A DNA stretch of 64,000 bases from Paenibacillus mucilaginosus 3016 (GTDB taxonomy: Bacteria; Bacillota; Bacilli; Paenibacillales; NBRC-103111), in the NCBI RefSeq assembly GCF_000250655.1, contig NC_016935.1:7582001-7646000 (forward strand), written 5' to 3'. Numbering within the stretch: position 1 is the stretch's first letter; each line of letters opens with the position of its first letter. Shown in pieces: positions 9,801 to 17,765 of this stretch. The notes under the pieces were generated by a model. It was not told the DNA's origin. It worked only from the letters and a program-made list of their open reading frames with translations, and searched no databases. The position numbers were made by a program, and so were the translations under genes.

Positions 9801-11069
9801 TGCCGCCTCGGCCTGCTCGCGCCGGGCCTGCCTCAGGCCCTCGAGCTCGGCCTCCAGCTCCGCTTCGCGCTCCGCCAGCCGGGCCGCCGCCGCTTCCGCC
9901 TGCTCCCGGCGCGCCTCTTCGAGCGCTTCGAGCTCCAGCTGCAGCTCAAGCTCCCGCTCGGCAAGCTGGCTCTGGGCCGCCGCAGCCTGCTGCAGCGCCG
10001 CGTCGATCTCTCCGCGCAGCACCGCTGCCGCCTCCGAAGCCTCCCGCTGCAGACGCTCCCGCTCTTCCTGCAGCTGACGCTGCAGTTCGCCCTCACGTGC
10101 ACCGCTCTGCTCAAGCAGCTCGTTGTACAGCGCCACCTGCAGCTCCACTTCCTGCTGCTGGGCGGTCAGCTGCTCCTGCATGGAATCGAGCTGCTCGCTC
10201 AGCTCCGCATACTGGGCCTCACGTGCCGCAAGACGCCCCGTGAGCTCTTCCCGTTCCAACTCGCCGGCCCGCAGCGACTCCTCCAGTCCGGCAGCGCGTG
10301 CCTCCTGTGCCGCCAGCTGCTCCCGTACGGCCTGCTCGGCCTCGGCCCGCTCCGCGAGCCGGGCTTCAAGCCCCGCGATCCGGTTATGTAATGCGTCCCG
10401 CTCTTCCGCCAGCTCCACGCCGCGGAGCTCCAGCCCGCTTACCTCCTCTTCGAGCTCCTGTACACGCTTACCGAGCCGCTCGGCCTCCGCCGCATCCTGG
10501 GCATGCAGGCTCTGCGTCTCGCGCAGCTTCTCCAGCGCATTCGAGAGCTGGCGCTCCAGGTCCCCGGTCAGCTCGAGCTGGCCCGTCAGCCGCTCCCGGC
10601 CTTCCGCCAGCTCGGCCTCCAGTGCCGCCCTGCGCTCCTGCAGGCCGCTGAGCTCCGTGCGCAGCTCCGCCGTCTCCTCCGCAGCCAGCTCCTTCTCGAG
10701 CTGCAGATTCTCGTGCTCAGCCGTCAGCTCCGCAAGGCGGTCCTGCGACTGCACGAGCTCCTGCTGGGCAGCTGCATGCTTGTCCCGCAGCACCGTCAGC
10801 TCCCGCTGGGCCATCTCCAGCTGCCGCATCTTATCGGCCGCCCCTTCGAGCTCCTGAGACATGCGTGTCCATTCGTCCGCCATATTGACGGCGGCGAGCA
10901 CCGCGATTTTCGGGAGATCGAGCCTCGGGCTCCCCGAAGCGATCCGGTGCATTTGGTCGTTCACAACCTCAACGACTTTTTTTATATATGAAGGCGTAGA
11001 CCTCGAAACCAGCTTATACTGGGTGCCATAGATGTCGACGGTCATTCGAACTTTCTCTTCACCGCTCAC
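6882..11069 (-). CDS. zapA: Giant ZapA-domain coiled-coil protein
   Basis: The N-terminal ~75 residues are a clear ZapA domain (MTVDIYGTQYKLVSRSTPSY, then PRLDLPKIAVLAAVNMADEW), the cell-division factor that bundles FtsZ. Ordinary ZapA is about 85-140 residues; this protein has about 1395. All the rest is continuous Glu/Ala/Leu/Arg/Gln-rich coiled coil with no membrane segment. Residues about 390-840 hold a repeat array (see 8560-9909), and four spaced motifs of the form QxELYxEL occur. A GTG start at 11069 is chosen because AAAGGGGAG lies 8 nt before it; a TTG start at 11093 in the same frame lacks a site. It sits between pheT and cvpA, the normal zapA position. Likely a cytosolic filament or scaffold tied to FtsZ (inference). 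Confidence 0.9.
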   Translation of the reverse strand: MSGEEKVRMTVDIYGTQYKLVSRSTPSYIKKVVEVVNDQMHRIASGSPRLDLPKIAVLAAVNMADEWTRMSQELEGAADKMRQLEMAQRELTVLRDKHAAAQQELVQSQDRLAELTAEHENLQLEKELAAEETAELRTELSGLQERRAALEAELAEGRERLTGQLELTGDLERQLSNALEKLRETQSLHAQDAAEAERLGKRVQELEEEVSGLELRGVELAEERDALHNRIAGLEARLAERAEAEQAVREQLAAQEARAAGLEESLRAGELEREELTGRLAAREAQYAELSEQLDSMQEQLTAQQQEVELQVALYNELLEQSGAREGELQRQLQEERERLQREASEAAAVLRGEIDAALQQAAAAQSQLAERELELQLELEALEEARREQAEAAAARLAEREAELEAELEGLRQARREQAEAAAVQLAEREAELRGELELLEELGREQAAEAEARLAAREAELRGELELLAQRGREQAVEAEAKLAAREAELRGELEALEQRGREQAAEAEARLAAREAELLEALAEVQQAGRQRAAEAEARLAERETELRGELELLEQLSREQAAEAEAKLAAREAELRGELEALEQRGREQAAEAEARLAAREADLRGELEALEQRGREQAAEADARLAQREEELRAEQAELDRLWQEQLAEREAQLRAELERLAHRGSEQAAEAAARLAAREAELRGELEALQQMVREQAEAAAARLAQREAELLEEQRELEALWQEQLDARESELQRELEALRQAGREQAEAADARLVAREAELQEALAAVQQAGRERAAEAEARLVQREAELLEEQRGLEALWQEQLEEVQAQLTEREAELERKLGALERVRQEQAETSAARVAELQRQLEALELTSQEFEEARAAKLLEREAELRREQEELERQWRDRLEGAEARLAQREAELQEELSRLKQQHEALEAVRLAEAEAAAARLAERESQLLGEQQGLEELWQEQAAEAEALAAERAAALLELEAHREADRSAREALELQLKQQEERSRQLEEELARLGARHREQEEELLLQQELYQELEAELEAQRSRGAEESAAVEERYAAELARAREAAEAEAARAAGLQREVEQLQSGYADELSALQSKAQSEEARQREQLEALERIAAGQAEEQELLRSRAAELEAELEQRSEAERAALEQLAARQAREAELQQELEAREQRSRQLEDQLSQQQAYNLQLQEGSAQWQRRSEAQAAQVDELRGKVHEQQEEIEVQQELYDELQELHDRLAEQLSAKEAQARQEAEALAAREAELEELRQAREASEELGRALQEQCAALELQQSGILEERGRLEERIGVQEARIAELEAQAAAAGSLREELELQVELYNELQDQLNAQVQQYKTLQAEYETQQEKAEQVFHELKLLQIEYEKLQNEYNEWIELVEKD
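8560..9909 (-). repeat. Array of 29- and 22-residue coiled-coil repeats inside the ZapA protein
   Basis: Sixteen consecutive units fill 1350 bp exactly: fourteen of 29 residues (87 bp) and two of 22 residues (66 bp). A typical unit begins REQAAEAEARLAAREAELRG. DNA copies are near identical in places: CGTCCGCGCT recurs at 9211 and 9298, 87 bp apart. The 22-residue units are 29 minus 7. 29 residues correspond to 7+11+11 and 22 to 11+11, so the helix register could be preserved through the array. Confidence 0.85.
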
Positions 11070-11091
11070 TAAAGTTGCTCCCCTTTCGCGC

Positions 11092-11138
11092 AAAACAAAA
11101 AAAATTCTCCGTATCCTAAAACATTCGATACGGAGAAT
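11092..11138 (-). terminator. Rho-independent terminator between pheT and zapA
   Basis: A 12-bp stem (ATTCTCCGTATC/GATACGGAGAAT) is followed on the minus strand by a T-rich run. It ends the pheST transcript; the T run lies just upstream of the zapA ribosome-binding site. Confidence 0.88.
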
Positions 11139-11210
11139 CGCTTTTCCTGCTGTACCTCTTAACCTTTTGTCGAACTTTCTAAGGCCGCTGCATGGCCGGG
11201 ATGCCGCGTC

Positions 11211-13649
11211 CTACTTGCGAAGTTCGGCCCCGAAGGCCTCTTCCAGCGAGGCTACGACACGCCCGTGCAGCTCGCTTACTTCCTCGTCGGTCAGCGTGCG
11301 CTCCGGCGTCCGGTAGACGAGGGAAATCGCTACGCTCTTCTTGTTCTCGCCCAGGCGTTCGCCCGTGTAGATATCGAACACCTGGATCGATTCCAGCAGT
11401 CCGCCAGCCGTCTCCTGCGCTTTGGCGACGAGGTCGCCGACAGCCACCGTACGGTCCACAACAACAGCTGTATCCCGGGAGATCGCAGGGAAACGCGGCA
11501 GCGGCTTGTAGGTGAAGGAGTCGTCTACGAGCTCCGCCAAGGTCTCCAGCTCCACTTCGAGCACATAGGTGTCGGAGAGGTCCTTCTGCTGCTGAAGCTC
11601 CGGATGCAGCTGACCGATCACACCGACCACCTTGCGAATGCCGTCCCGCTCCACCGCAATCTCGGCGGTGCGGCCCGGGTGGAAGCCCTTCGGCTGCGCC
11701 GGCACATACTTCGCGTCAATGCCCAGGTAAGAAAGCAGCCCTTCGAGCACGCCCTTCAGGTCGTAGAAGTCGACGACGCCCGGCTTGCCCGTCCAGTGCA
11801 GCTCGCTGCGCTTGCCGGTCAGCAGGGCCGCCAGCAGCAGCTTCTCCTGCGGCAGGGAACGGAGTTCCGCTTCGTTCGAGACGAAGACCCGGCCCATCTC
11901 GAAGACGGCCACGTCGTCCTGGTTCCGGTTGCGGTTGTAGACCGCCACGTCCAGCAGGTGAGGGATCAGGCTCGTACGCAGCACGCTGCGGTCCTCGCTC
12001 ATCGGCATCGCCAGCTTCACCGGCTGCGCTTCGCCATACGCGCCAGGGTAAGCCGCGATCTGATCCGGATGCGTGAACGAATACGTAATCGCCTCGTGCA
12101 GGCCGCTGCCGGTCAGCAGCGTGCGGGTCAATCGGCGGATGCTCTGCTCCTTCGTCAGGGCGCCCGGCGTCGTCACGCCGTGCATCAGCGTCGTAGGGAT
12201 GTTGTCGTAGCCGTGCAGGCGCGCCACCTCTTCGATGAGGTCGACGGCACGGGTAATGTCGCCCCGGCGGCTCGGCACATGCACGAGCAGTCCGTCGGCT
12301 TCCAGCGGCTCGACGGTGAAGTTCAGACGGGCGAAGATCTCCTTGACTTCCTCCACGGTCAGAGAAGTCCCGAGGTAGCCGTTAATGCGGCCCACGGTCA
12401 GTTCGATTGCGACGGGCTTGTGCTCCGCCGTACGGGCTTCCACCACACCGGAAGCCACCGTTCCGCCGGAGAGCTCCGCGATCAGCGACGCAGCGCGGTG
12501 CAGGGCCGGCAGGACCGCTTCGGGATTGACTTCCTTCTCGAAGCGCAGCGACGCTTCGGAGCGCAGGCCGAGCTGGCGGCTCGTCTTGCGGACCGTGCCC
12601 CCGTCGAACTTCGCCGACTCGAGCAGGATGCGCACCGTGCCGTCCGTCACCTCGGAGTTCGCTCCGCCCATGACGCCTGCGATCGCCACCGGCTTCACGC
12701 CGTCGGTGATCAGCAGCATATGCGGCTCGAGCGTACGCTCCACCTCGTCGAGGGTCACCAGCTTCTCGCCGGCCTTCGCCAGACGGACGTCGATGTGCCC
12801 GTTCTCAAGCTTGTCGGCGTCGAACGCGTGCAGCGGCTGCCCGTACTCCAGCATGACGTAGTTCGTCACGTCGACGATGTTGTTGATCGGACGGATGCCC
12901 GCCGCCATGAGCCGGTTCTGGATCCAGAGCGGGGAGACACCGACCTTCACGCCTTCGATCAGCGCCGCCGCATAGTGCGTGCACTGCTCCTTTGCCGTGA
13001 TCTCGACGGAGATGCGCTCGGCCGCCTGCACGGCGCCCGTACCGCCCTGCTCCGCCTGCGGCAGCTTCACTTCACGGCCCAGGATCGCGCCGATCTCGTA
13101 AGCTGCACCGAGCATGCTGAGCGCGTCGGAGCGGTTCGGCGTCAGGTCGAGGTCCATGACCTCGTCGTTAATCGCCAGCACATCCAGAATGCTTGCACCG
13201 ATCTCCGTATCCTCCGGAAGCACCAAGATGCCTTCCTGGATTTCCTTCGGCAGCAGCTTGTCGTTCAAGCCAAGCTCTTTCGCCGAACAGATCATGCCCT
13301 GCGACTCGACGCCGCGCAGCTTCGCGCGTTTGATCGCCAGTCCGTCCGGCAGCTTCGCACCGACGACGGCTACAGGCACCTTTTGTCCGGCCGCCACGTT
13401 CTTCGCCCCGCACACGATCTGCAGGTCTTCCCCTTTGCCCACATCCACGATACAGACGCTGAGCTTGTCGGCATCCGGGTGCTTCTCACGGGACTTCACA
13501 TAGCCCGCGTACACCTCGGTAACCCCTTTGTTGCGATTCTCCACGATATCGACCTCGATGCCGCTGCGGGTCAGCTTCTCCGCAAGCTCTCCGGCCGTAA
13601 ATCCGCTAACGTCCACATATTGGGACAGCCACTGGTAAGATACTTTCAT
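11211..13649 (-). CDS. pheT: Phenylalanyl-tRNA synthetase beta subunit
   Basis: 812 residues, close to the B. subtilis length (804). The beta chain of the (alpha-beta)2 enzyme that charges tRNA-Phe; it carries tRNA-binding and editing modules. Seen in order: the tRNA-binding (EMAP-like) domain at about 40-155 with VCGAKNVAAGQKVPVA, B3/B4 editing region with RSDALSMLGAAYEIGA (about 172) and LRSEASLRFEKEVNPEAVL (about 355), B5 domain from about 405, and the C-terminal ferredoxin-fold anticodon-binding domain from about 718 (KPLPRFPAISRDTAVVV). ATG 13649 lies 21 nt after the pheS stop and has GAGAGGAG upstream. It is cotranscribed with pheS under the T-box. Confidence 0.98.
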   Translation of the reverse strand: MKVSYQWLSQYVDVSGFTAGELAEKLTRSGIEVDIVENRNKGVTEVYAGYVKSREKHPDADKLSVCIVDVGKGEDLQIVCGAKNVAAGQKVPVAVVGAKLPDGLAIKRAKLRGVESQGMICSAKELGLNDKLLPKEIQEGILVLPEDTEIGASILDVLAINDEVMDLDLTPNRSDALSMLGAAYEIGAILGREVKLPQAEQGGTGAVQAAERISVEITAKEQCTHYAAALIEGVKVGVSPLWIQNRLMAAGIRPINNIVDVTNYVMLEYGQPLHAFDADKLENGHIDVRLAKAGEKLVTLDEVERTLEPHMLLITDGVKPVAIAGVMGGANSEVTDGTVRILLESAKFDGGTVRKTSRQLGLRSEASLRFEKEVNPEAVLPALHRAASLIAELSGGTVASGVVEARTAEHKPVAIELTVGRINGYLGTSLTVEEVKEIFARLNFTVEPLEADGLLVHVPSRRGDITRAVDLIEEVARLHGYDNIPTTLMHGVTTPGALTKEQSIRRLTRTLLTGSGLHEAITYSFTHPDQIAAYPGAYGEAQPVKLAMPMSEDRSVLRTSLIPHLLDVAVYNRNRNQDDVAVFEMGRVFVSNEAELRSLPQEKLLLAALLTGKRSELHWTGKPGVVDFYDLKGVLEGLLSYLGIDAKYVPAQPKGFHPGRTAEIAVERDGIRKVVGVIGQLHPELQQQKDLSDTYVLEVELETLAELVDDSFTYKPLPRFPAISRDTAVVVDRTVAVGDLVAKAQETAGGLLESIQVFDIYTGERLGENKKSVAISLVYRTPERTLTDEEVSELHGRVVASLEEAFGAELRK

Positions 13650-13670
13650 CGCCGTCTCACGCTCCTCTCT

Positions 13671-14705
13671 TTATAGATGCACGAACTGCTTCAGGAACCG
13701 CAGGTCGTTCGTATAGAAATGACGGATGTCTTCAATGTCGTACTTCAGCATCGCGACGCGCTCTACGCCGAGGCCGAACGCGAATCCGCTGTACTCCTCC
13801 GGATCGTAGCCAGCCATCTCCAGCACGCGCGGATGCACCATGCCCGAACCAAGGATTTCCAGCCAGCCCGTCTGCTTGCATACCCGGCAGCCTTCACCGC
13901 GGCACATCGCGCACGTTACGTCGACTTCGGCGCTGGGCTCCGTGAACGGGAAGAAGCTTGGACGCATGCGGATCTGGGTCTCTTTGCCGAACAGCTCCTG
14001 CACGAACTGCAGCAGGGTGCCCTTCAGGTCGCTCATACGGATATTGCGGTCGATAACGAGCCCCTCGATCTGCGTGAACATATGGGAGTGGGTCGCATCG
14101 TCATCGTCGCGGCGGTACACGCGGCCCGGGCAGATGATCTTCACCGGCACGTCGCCCTTCTTCTTCTCCATCGTGCGCACCTGCACCGGGGACGTATGGG
14201 TCCGCATCAGGATCTCGTCGGTCACATAGAACGAATCCTGCATATCGCGCGCCGGGTGGTTCTTAGGCAGGTTCAGGGCTTCGAAGTTGTAGTAGTCCTG
14301 CTCCACCTCGGGGCCTTCGGCCACCGTGTAGCCCATCCCGATGAAAATATCCTCGATCTCCTGGATGACCTTGGAAATCGGGTGTACCGCTCCCTGTGCC
14401 GCCGGACGGCCCGGCAGCGTCACGTCGATCGTCTCGGCCGCAAGGCGCGCCTGCGTTTCGGCCGCATTGTACTCCGCCTGCTTCGCTTCGATCACTTCCT
14501 CGATCGCCGCGCGCACTTCGTTAGCCACCTGGCCGATCACCGGACGCTCTTCCGCGCTCAGTGCGCCCATGCCGCGGAGAATCTCCGTCAGCGGCCCCTT
14601 TTTGCCCATATACTTGATGCGCAGCTCGCCGAGCTGCTGGGGGCTCTCCACGCCCGCCAGCTCCCGCAGCGCTTCTTCCTTCAGCGCCAATAACCGTTCT
14701 TTCAT
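13671..14705 (-). CDS. pheS: Phenylalanyl-tRNA synthetase alpha subunit
   Basis: 344 residues, the same length as B. subtilis PheS. It is the catalytic class II chain. An N-terminal helical coiled coil (1-85) is followed by the catalytic core: motif 2 region with CPGRVYRRDDDDATHSHMFT, a zinc-finger-like CAMCRGEGCRVCKQTGWLE stretch, and motif 3 GFAFGLGVERVAMLKYDI near the C terminus. Start ATG 14705 is preceded by AAGGAGG at a 10-nt distance; the 12-residue longer frame is not supported. First gene of pheST. Confidence 0.98.
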   Translation of the reverse strand: MKERLLALKEEALRELAGVESPQQLGELRIKYMGKKGPLTEILRGMGALSAEERPVIGQVANEVRAAIEEVIEAKQAEYNAAETQARLAAETIDVTLPGRPAAQGAVHPISKVIQEIEDIFIGMGYTVAEGPEVEQDYYNFEALNLPKNHPARDMQDSFYVTDEILMRTHTSPVQVRTMEKKKGDVPVKIICPGRVYRRDDDDATHSHMFTQIEGLVIDRNIRMSDLKGTLLQFVQELFGKETQIRMRPSFFPFTEPSAEVDVTCAMCRGEGCRVCKQTGWLEILGSGMVHPRVLEMAGYDPEEYSGFAFGLGVERVAMLKYDIEDIRHFYTNDLRFLKQFVHL

Positions 14706-14763
14706 CGCATCCTGCCTCCTTCGGATTGGTTGTACCTGCACTGCTGCCCCTGTCCGTTCAACG

Positions 14764-15075
14764 CAAAAAAGACTGCTCCTCCCCCAGGTAAGGGACGAAA
14801 CAGTCGTGGTACCACCCTTGTTAGAAGCTTCTCCAGCCCTTCCCGCACGGGGGAAACGGACATAGAAAAAAACTTCTCACTTCATTGAACATAACGGTTT
14901 GCACCGGTTCCTCCTACTTGCCGCCCACCCGCGATGGGGACGAACGGTTTCAAAGGACTGCTCGGGAGCGAACTTCGGCAGCCTGATTCCACGGACCGTG
15001 CTCTCAATCTCCGGCACGGCCTCCCTGTGAGGAAGCACTGCGTACTTGTCTCCGTCGCTGCATTTGGACGGTATG
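14764..15075 (-). promoter_or_regulatory. T-box leader of pheST, phenylalanine specifier
   Basis: The minus strand carries the conserved AGGGTGGTACCACG T-box sequence (14806-14820). It is followed by a terminator with arms GACTGTTTCGTCC and GGAGGAGCAGTC plus six T (14764-14805). Stem I shows ACAAGTACG (AGTA motif, about 15041-15050) and the usual GAAG-TTC-GCTCCCGAGC context. This places specifier TTC (Phe) at 14972-14970. Known mechanism: uncharged tRNA-Phe pairs with the T-box and favours the antiterminator, raising pheST expression. Confidence 0.93.
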
Positions 15076-15149
15076 GAATTACTGACCATTATATGCAATC
15101 CCCGAGCAGGTTGCAAGAGGCGCCTTGCGGGCCCCTGCTCCGGCCGGCG

Positions 15150-15764
15150 TTATGACGCATAGGCCTTGGTCCGTTTGCGGCTGCGCCAGGCGATGATCCC
15201 GAGAGTCAGCAGCGCACCGAGACCGGCGAGCGCCATATCCTTTTCGCTGTCGAAGACGTCGCCCTGCATGCCCACGTAATCCTGGCCTGCGCCTTGGCCG
15301 AGCAGTCCCACAGCCATCTCAATCACTTCGAAGAACGTGCTCAGGGTGACGATCATCGCGGCCGGCACGGCATAAGACCAGCCTCCTCTTTGTCCGCTGC
15401 GGCGCATGTAGAACTCCCGGGCGGGGATCACGAGCAGCAAGCCGAATAGGAAGTGGACGATCCGGTCAAAATAGCTCCGGGCAGCGCCGGGATATATCCG
15501 CTTCAGCCAGTCGTCGAACGGCGTGAACTGGTAGGTGTAATGGGCTGCATAAGTATGGATGCAGAGGAACAAGAACAAGACGAAGTAGGACCCGTCCGAG
15601 AACCGGAACCTGCGGTACGTGAACACAAGCAGAGGAACGGTGATCACGACCAGCGCATTCTCGAGCATCCAGATCGTGCGGTCTTTCGGGTAGAATGCCA
15701 TCCACGTCCAAAATGCAATGAATACGGTCAGCATGACCAGTGGCCGTGCGGGCGAAGCCGTCAT
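15150..15764 (-). CDS. DUF2238 (YjdF-type) integral membrane protein
   Basis: A 204-residue protein with about six membrane helices (LVMLTVFIAFWTWMAFY, then ENALVVITVPLLVFTY, YFVLFLFLCIHTYAAHY and others). Features typical of the DUF2238/YjdF family include HYTYQFTPFDDW, DRIVHFLFGLLL, FFEVIEMAVG and the near-C-terminal GDVFDSEKDMALAGLGA. Conserved His, Asp and Glu face the membrane core, but the function is unknown. ATG 15764 with AAAGAGGGGAT upstream is preferred over the 26-residue longer frame. It appears to be a single-gene unit. Confidence 0.85.
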   Translation of the reverse strand: MTASPARPLVMLTVFIAFWTWMAFYPKDRTIWMLENALVVITVPLLVFTYRRFRFSDGSYFVLFLFLCIHTYAAHYTYQFTPFDDWLKRIYPGAARSYFDRIVHFLFGLLLVIPAREFYMRRSGQRGGWSYAVPAAMIVTLSTFFEVIEMAVGLLGQGAGQDYVGMQGDVFDSEKDMALAGLGALLTLGIIAWRSRKRTKAYAS

Positions 15765-15974
15765 GGGGATCCCCTCTTTCCTTGGGTAGGATGAACATGG
15801 CAGATCTCCCTTAGTATGGACGGCTTCACGGAAGACATACATTGAGGGGGCATGGGACGGCTCGAAAAGGCATGCTGCTGGGGAAAAAGGGACACTCGTT
15901 CCCGGCAGGGCCAGGGCTGAACGCGGCTTCCTCCCAGTCCTTTATCCCTAAGAGAGGGGCTCCGGAAAAAGCGC

Positions 15975-16014
15975 AAAAAGCCCCCCATCCGTCCGAATGG
16001 AGGATGAGGAGCCC
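15975..16014 (-). terminator. Rho-independent terminator after the secreted-protein gene
   Basis: On the minus strand an 11-bp stem with several G-U pairs (GCTCCTCATCC/GGATGGGGGGC) is followed by TTTTT, 45 nt beyond the stop at 16059. Confidence 0.7.
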
Positions 16015-16058
16015 TGCGTGCTTCTATTCGTCGGAGGGCCGTGCTGTGCCGGCCGGGC

Positions 16059-17597
16059 TTACTTCCATGGCTCGGGCGCCGCAGCCGATACCACATAGAC
16101 ACTTTCGCCCCGGGCATCCGTTCCCAGGAGGGAAGACTGGCCGGACAGCTTCGCGAAAGCGCCGGAGGTCCGGTTCGTATCCGCGTCGTACGTTTTGAGC
16201 TCGTAGTGGAAGGTGACCGGTTCCCCGGACCCTGTCTCCACATACTCCTGCAGCACAGCCCGGTGCGACCCTGCCAGCCAGAAGCTCAGGGAGCTTTGGA
16301 CCGGCGGCTGGAACTTCAGCGTGCCCTCCCGGGTATACACTTCCCCGTTCTGGTACAGGCGGTAACGGCCGTCATCCGTCTCGGTGTAGTCGGAGCTGTA
16401 TGCTTCCTTCATCGGGGGGTCCCACTGCGTCACCTTCCCGGTGCTCCAGCTGTAAACGTACGGGATCTCCGTTAAGGCTTCGTCCTCCCGCATAGCTGTC
16501 CGCACCTCACTGCCATTGTCACGGAATGTGACCGGGATCCGGTCATCGCTGACCTGGCTGTGTTCGACTCTGCCCTTCAATACACCGGGGAGTCGCTGAA
16601 CGGTCAGATTCACTGTATCATAGATCACCAGATCCAGGTTCTCGTCCTGCTCCTTCGCCGAGCTTACCGCCAAGAGAACCTTCGTTCCATCCTTGCTCCA
16701 TCCGCTGCCGTGCACATATCCGCCGACGGCGACCCGCTTCGCCAACGCACCTTCCGGCAGTTCCTTCGCCGCTGCGTCCGCCGCATCGGCGCCATAGAAG
16801 AATCCGCGGGGATCCGCATACAGATCGCCAGCCCCCTCGTAGCTCGCCATGGGCCTGAAGGAAAGGTCCGTCATAACGCCCTTGTCGAGGTCATAGAGGG
16901 AGTAGAGTCTGGGAAAAGGAGCATCGCATTCGCAGTAGCCTGTCGTCTTCGCAGCCAGCACGTACCGTGAACCCGCTTGAAGCCCGTGGAACGCATACGG
17001 TTCAGCCAGCTCACCCGTCCGCACAACCGTCCCCCCGCCAACCGGTACCTTCCAGACCGAAGCCGGATATTGGAGCACCGTCTCGAACACCGGCTGTCCG
17101 CGGAGCTCGCCGCCGTCCGCCGTCCTGGCCCCGTTCGCGTCCACATGATATCCGTAGACCGGATAGGGACCCGGCTTCCAGGAGAGCACCTCCACCTCGA
17201 GCTGCAGCTTCCGGTCGCTCTGCCAGCGGTAAGCGAGCTTCACCCGGACCGGCTCGCTGTCCGGTGCCATACCCGGCTGCGTCCCGGACGGCTCGGCGTT
17301 CTTCCGGAGCGCGGCCTCCACGGAAGCGCGGTCCATCGCTTCCGCGAAGGTCAGCGTGAACGTCTGCTTCCGCGGCGCCACCAGCGTGCGGACCGGCGCC
17401 TGCAGGCGGGGATCCGCCTCCAGCCGGATCGAGAAGCCCTGCTCCGCGGGCTCCGGCCGCTCAGGCTCCACGCCGGGCTTAGGCTCCTGCGGCGCAGGCG
17501 CCCCCGGCACGGACGGTGCCCCGCCCGGCAGCTGTGTTCCTGCCGCTCCTGCGGCCAGCATAAGGCACAAGGCGGCAATGACGATGGTTTTGCTCAT
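16059..17597 (-). CDS. Secreted protein of unknown function, beta-propeller-like
   Basis: 512 residues. An N-terminal signal peptide (MSKTIVIAALCLMLAAGAAG) is followed by a Pro/Glu-rich linker to about residue 55. Residues 60-170 resemble a bacterial Ig-like SbsA domain (FTLTFAEAMDRASVEAAL, then KLQLEVEVLSWKPGPYPVYG). From about 175 onward there are repeated strand patterns such as SRYVLAAKT, PRLYSLYDLDKGVMTDLS, YVHGSGWSKDGTKVLLAVS and NLDLVIYDTVNLTVQRLPG, which suggest a WD40-like or TolB-like propeller. I do not recognise a named family. ATG 17597 has CGGGGG about 8 nt upstream. It has its own terminator, so it is likely monocistronic. Confidence 0.75.
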   Translation of the reverse strand: MSKTIVIAALCLMLAAGAAGTQLPGGAPSVPGAPAPQEPKPGVEPERPEPAEQGFSIRLEADPRLQAPVRTLVAPRKQTFTLTFAEAMDRASVEAALRKNAEPSGTQPGMAPDSEPVRVKLAYRWQSDRKLQLEVEVLSWKPGPYPVYGYHVDANGARTADGGELRGQPVFETVLQYPASVWKVPVGGGTVVRTGELAEPYAFHGLQAGSRYVLAAKTTGYCECDAPFPRLYSLYDLDKGVMTDLSFRPMASYEGAGDLYADPRGFFYGADAADAAAKELPEGALAKRVAVGGYVHGSGWSKDGTKVLLAVSSAKEQDENLDLVIYDTVNLTVQRLPGVLKGRVEHSQVSDDRIPVTFRDNGSEVRTAMREDEALTEIPYVYSWSTGKVTQWDPPMKEAYSSDYTETDDGRYRLYQNGEVYTREGTLKFQPPVQSSLSFWLAGSHRAVLQEYVETGSGEPVTFHYELKTYDADTNRTSGAFAKLSGQSSLLGTDARGESVYVVSAAAPEPWK

Positions 17598-17714
17598 GTG
17601 GATTCCCCCGTTTTCTTCGATGTCCGTTGATTTGTCCTCTTAGACGAAACGGCGCAGGGAAAGTTACAGGGCCATGAACCAAACGGGAGAAATATTTTCG
17701 CACCCTCAATCAAC

Positions 17715-17747
17715 AAAAAAACGGCTTTCGTCCGCTGACGAAAACCG
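17715..17747 (-). terminator. Rho-independent terminator after the ferritin gene
   Basis: The minus strand shows CGGTTTTCGTC, loop AGCG, GACGAAAGCCG, then seven T. It begins about 20 nt past the ferritin stop. Confidence 0.85.
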
Positions 17748-17765
17748 CTCTGTGTACTTCGTGGC

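Noticed and set aside
6807..10391. 1194-codon plus-strand frame opposite the ZapA coiled coil
   Set aside because: It is a repeat translation of the antisense strand (Leu/Phe/Arg only). The minus-strand product has a real ZapA domain and coupling to cvpA.
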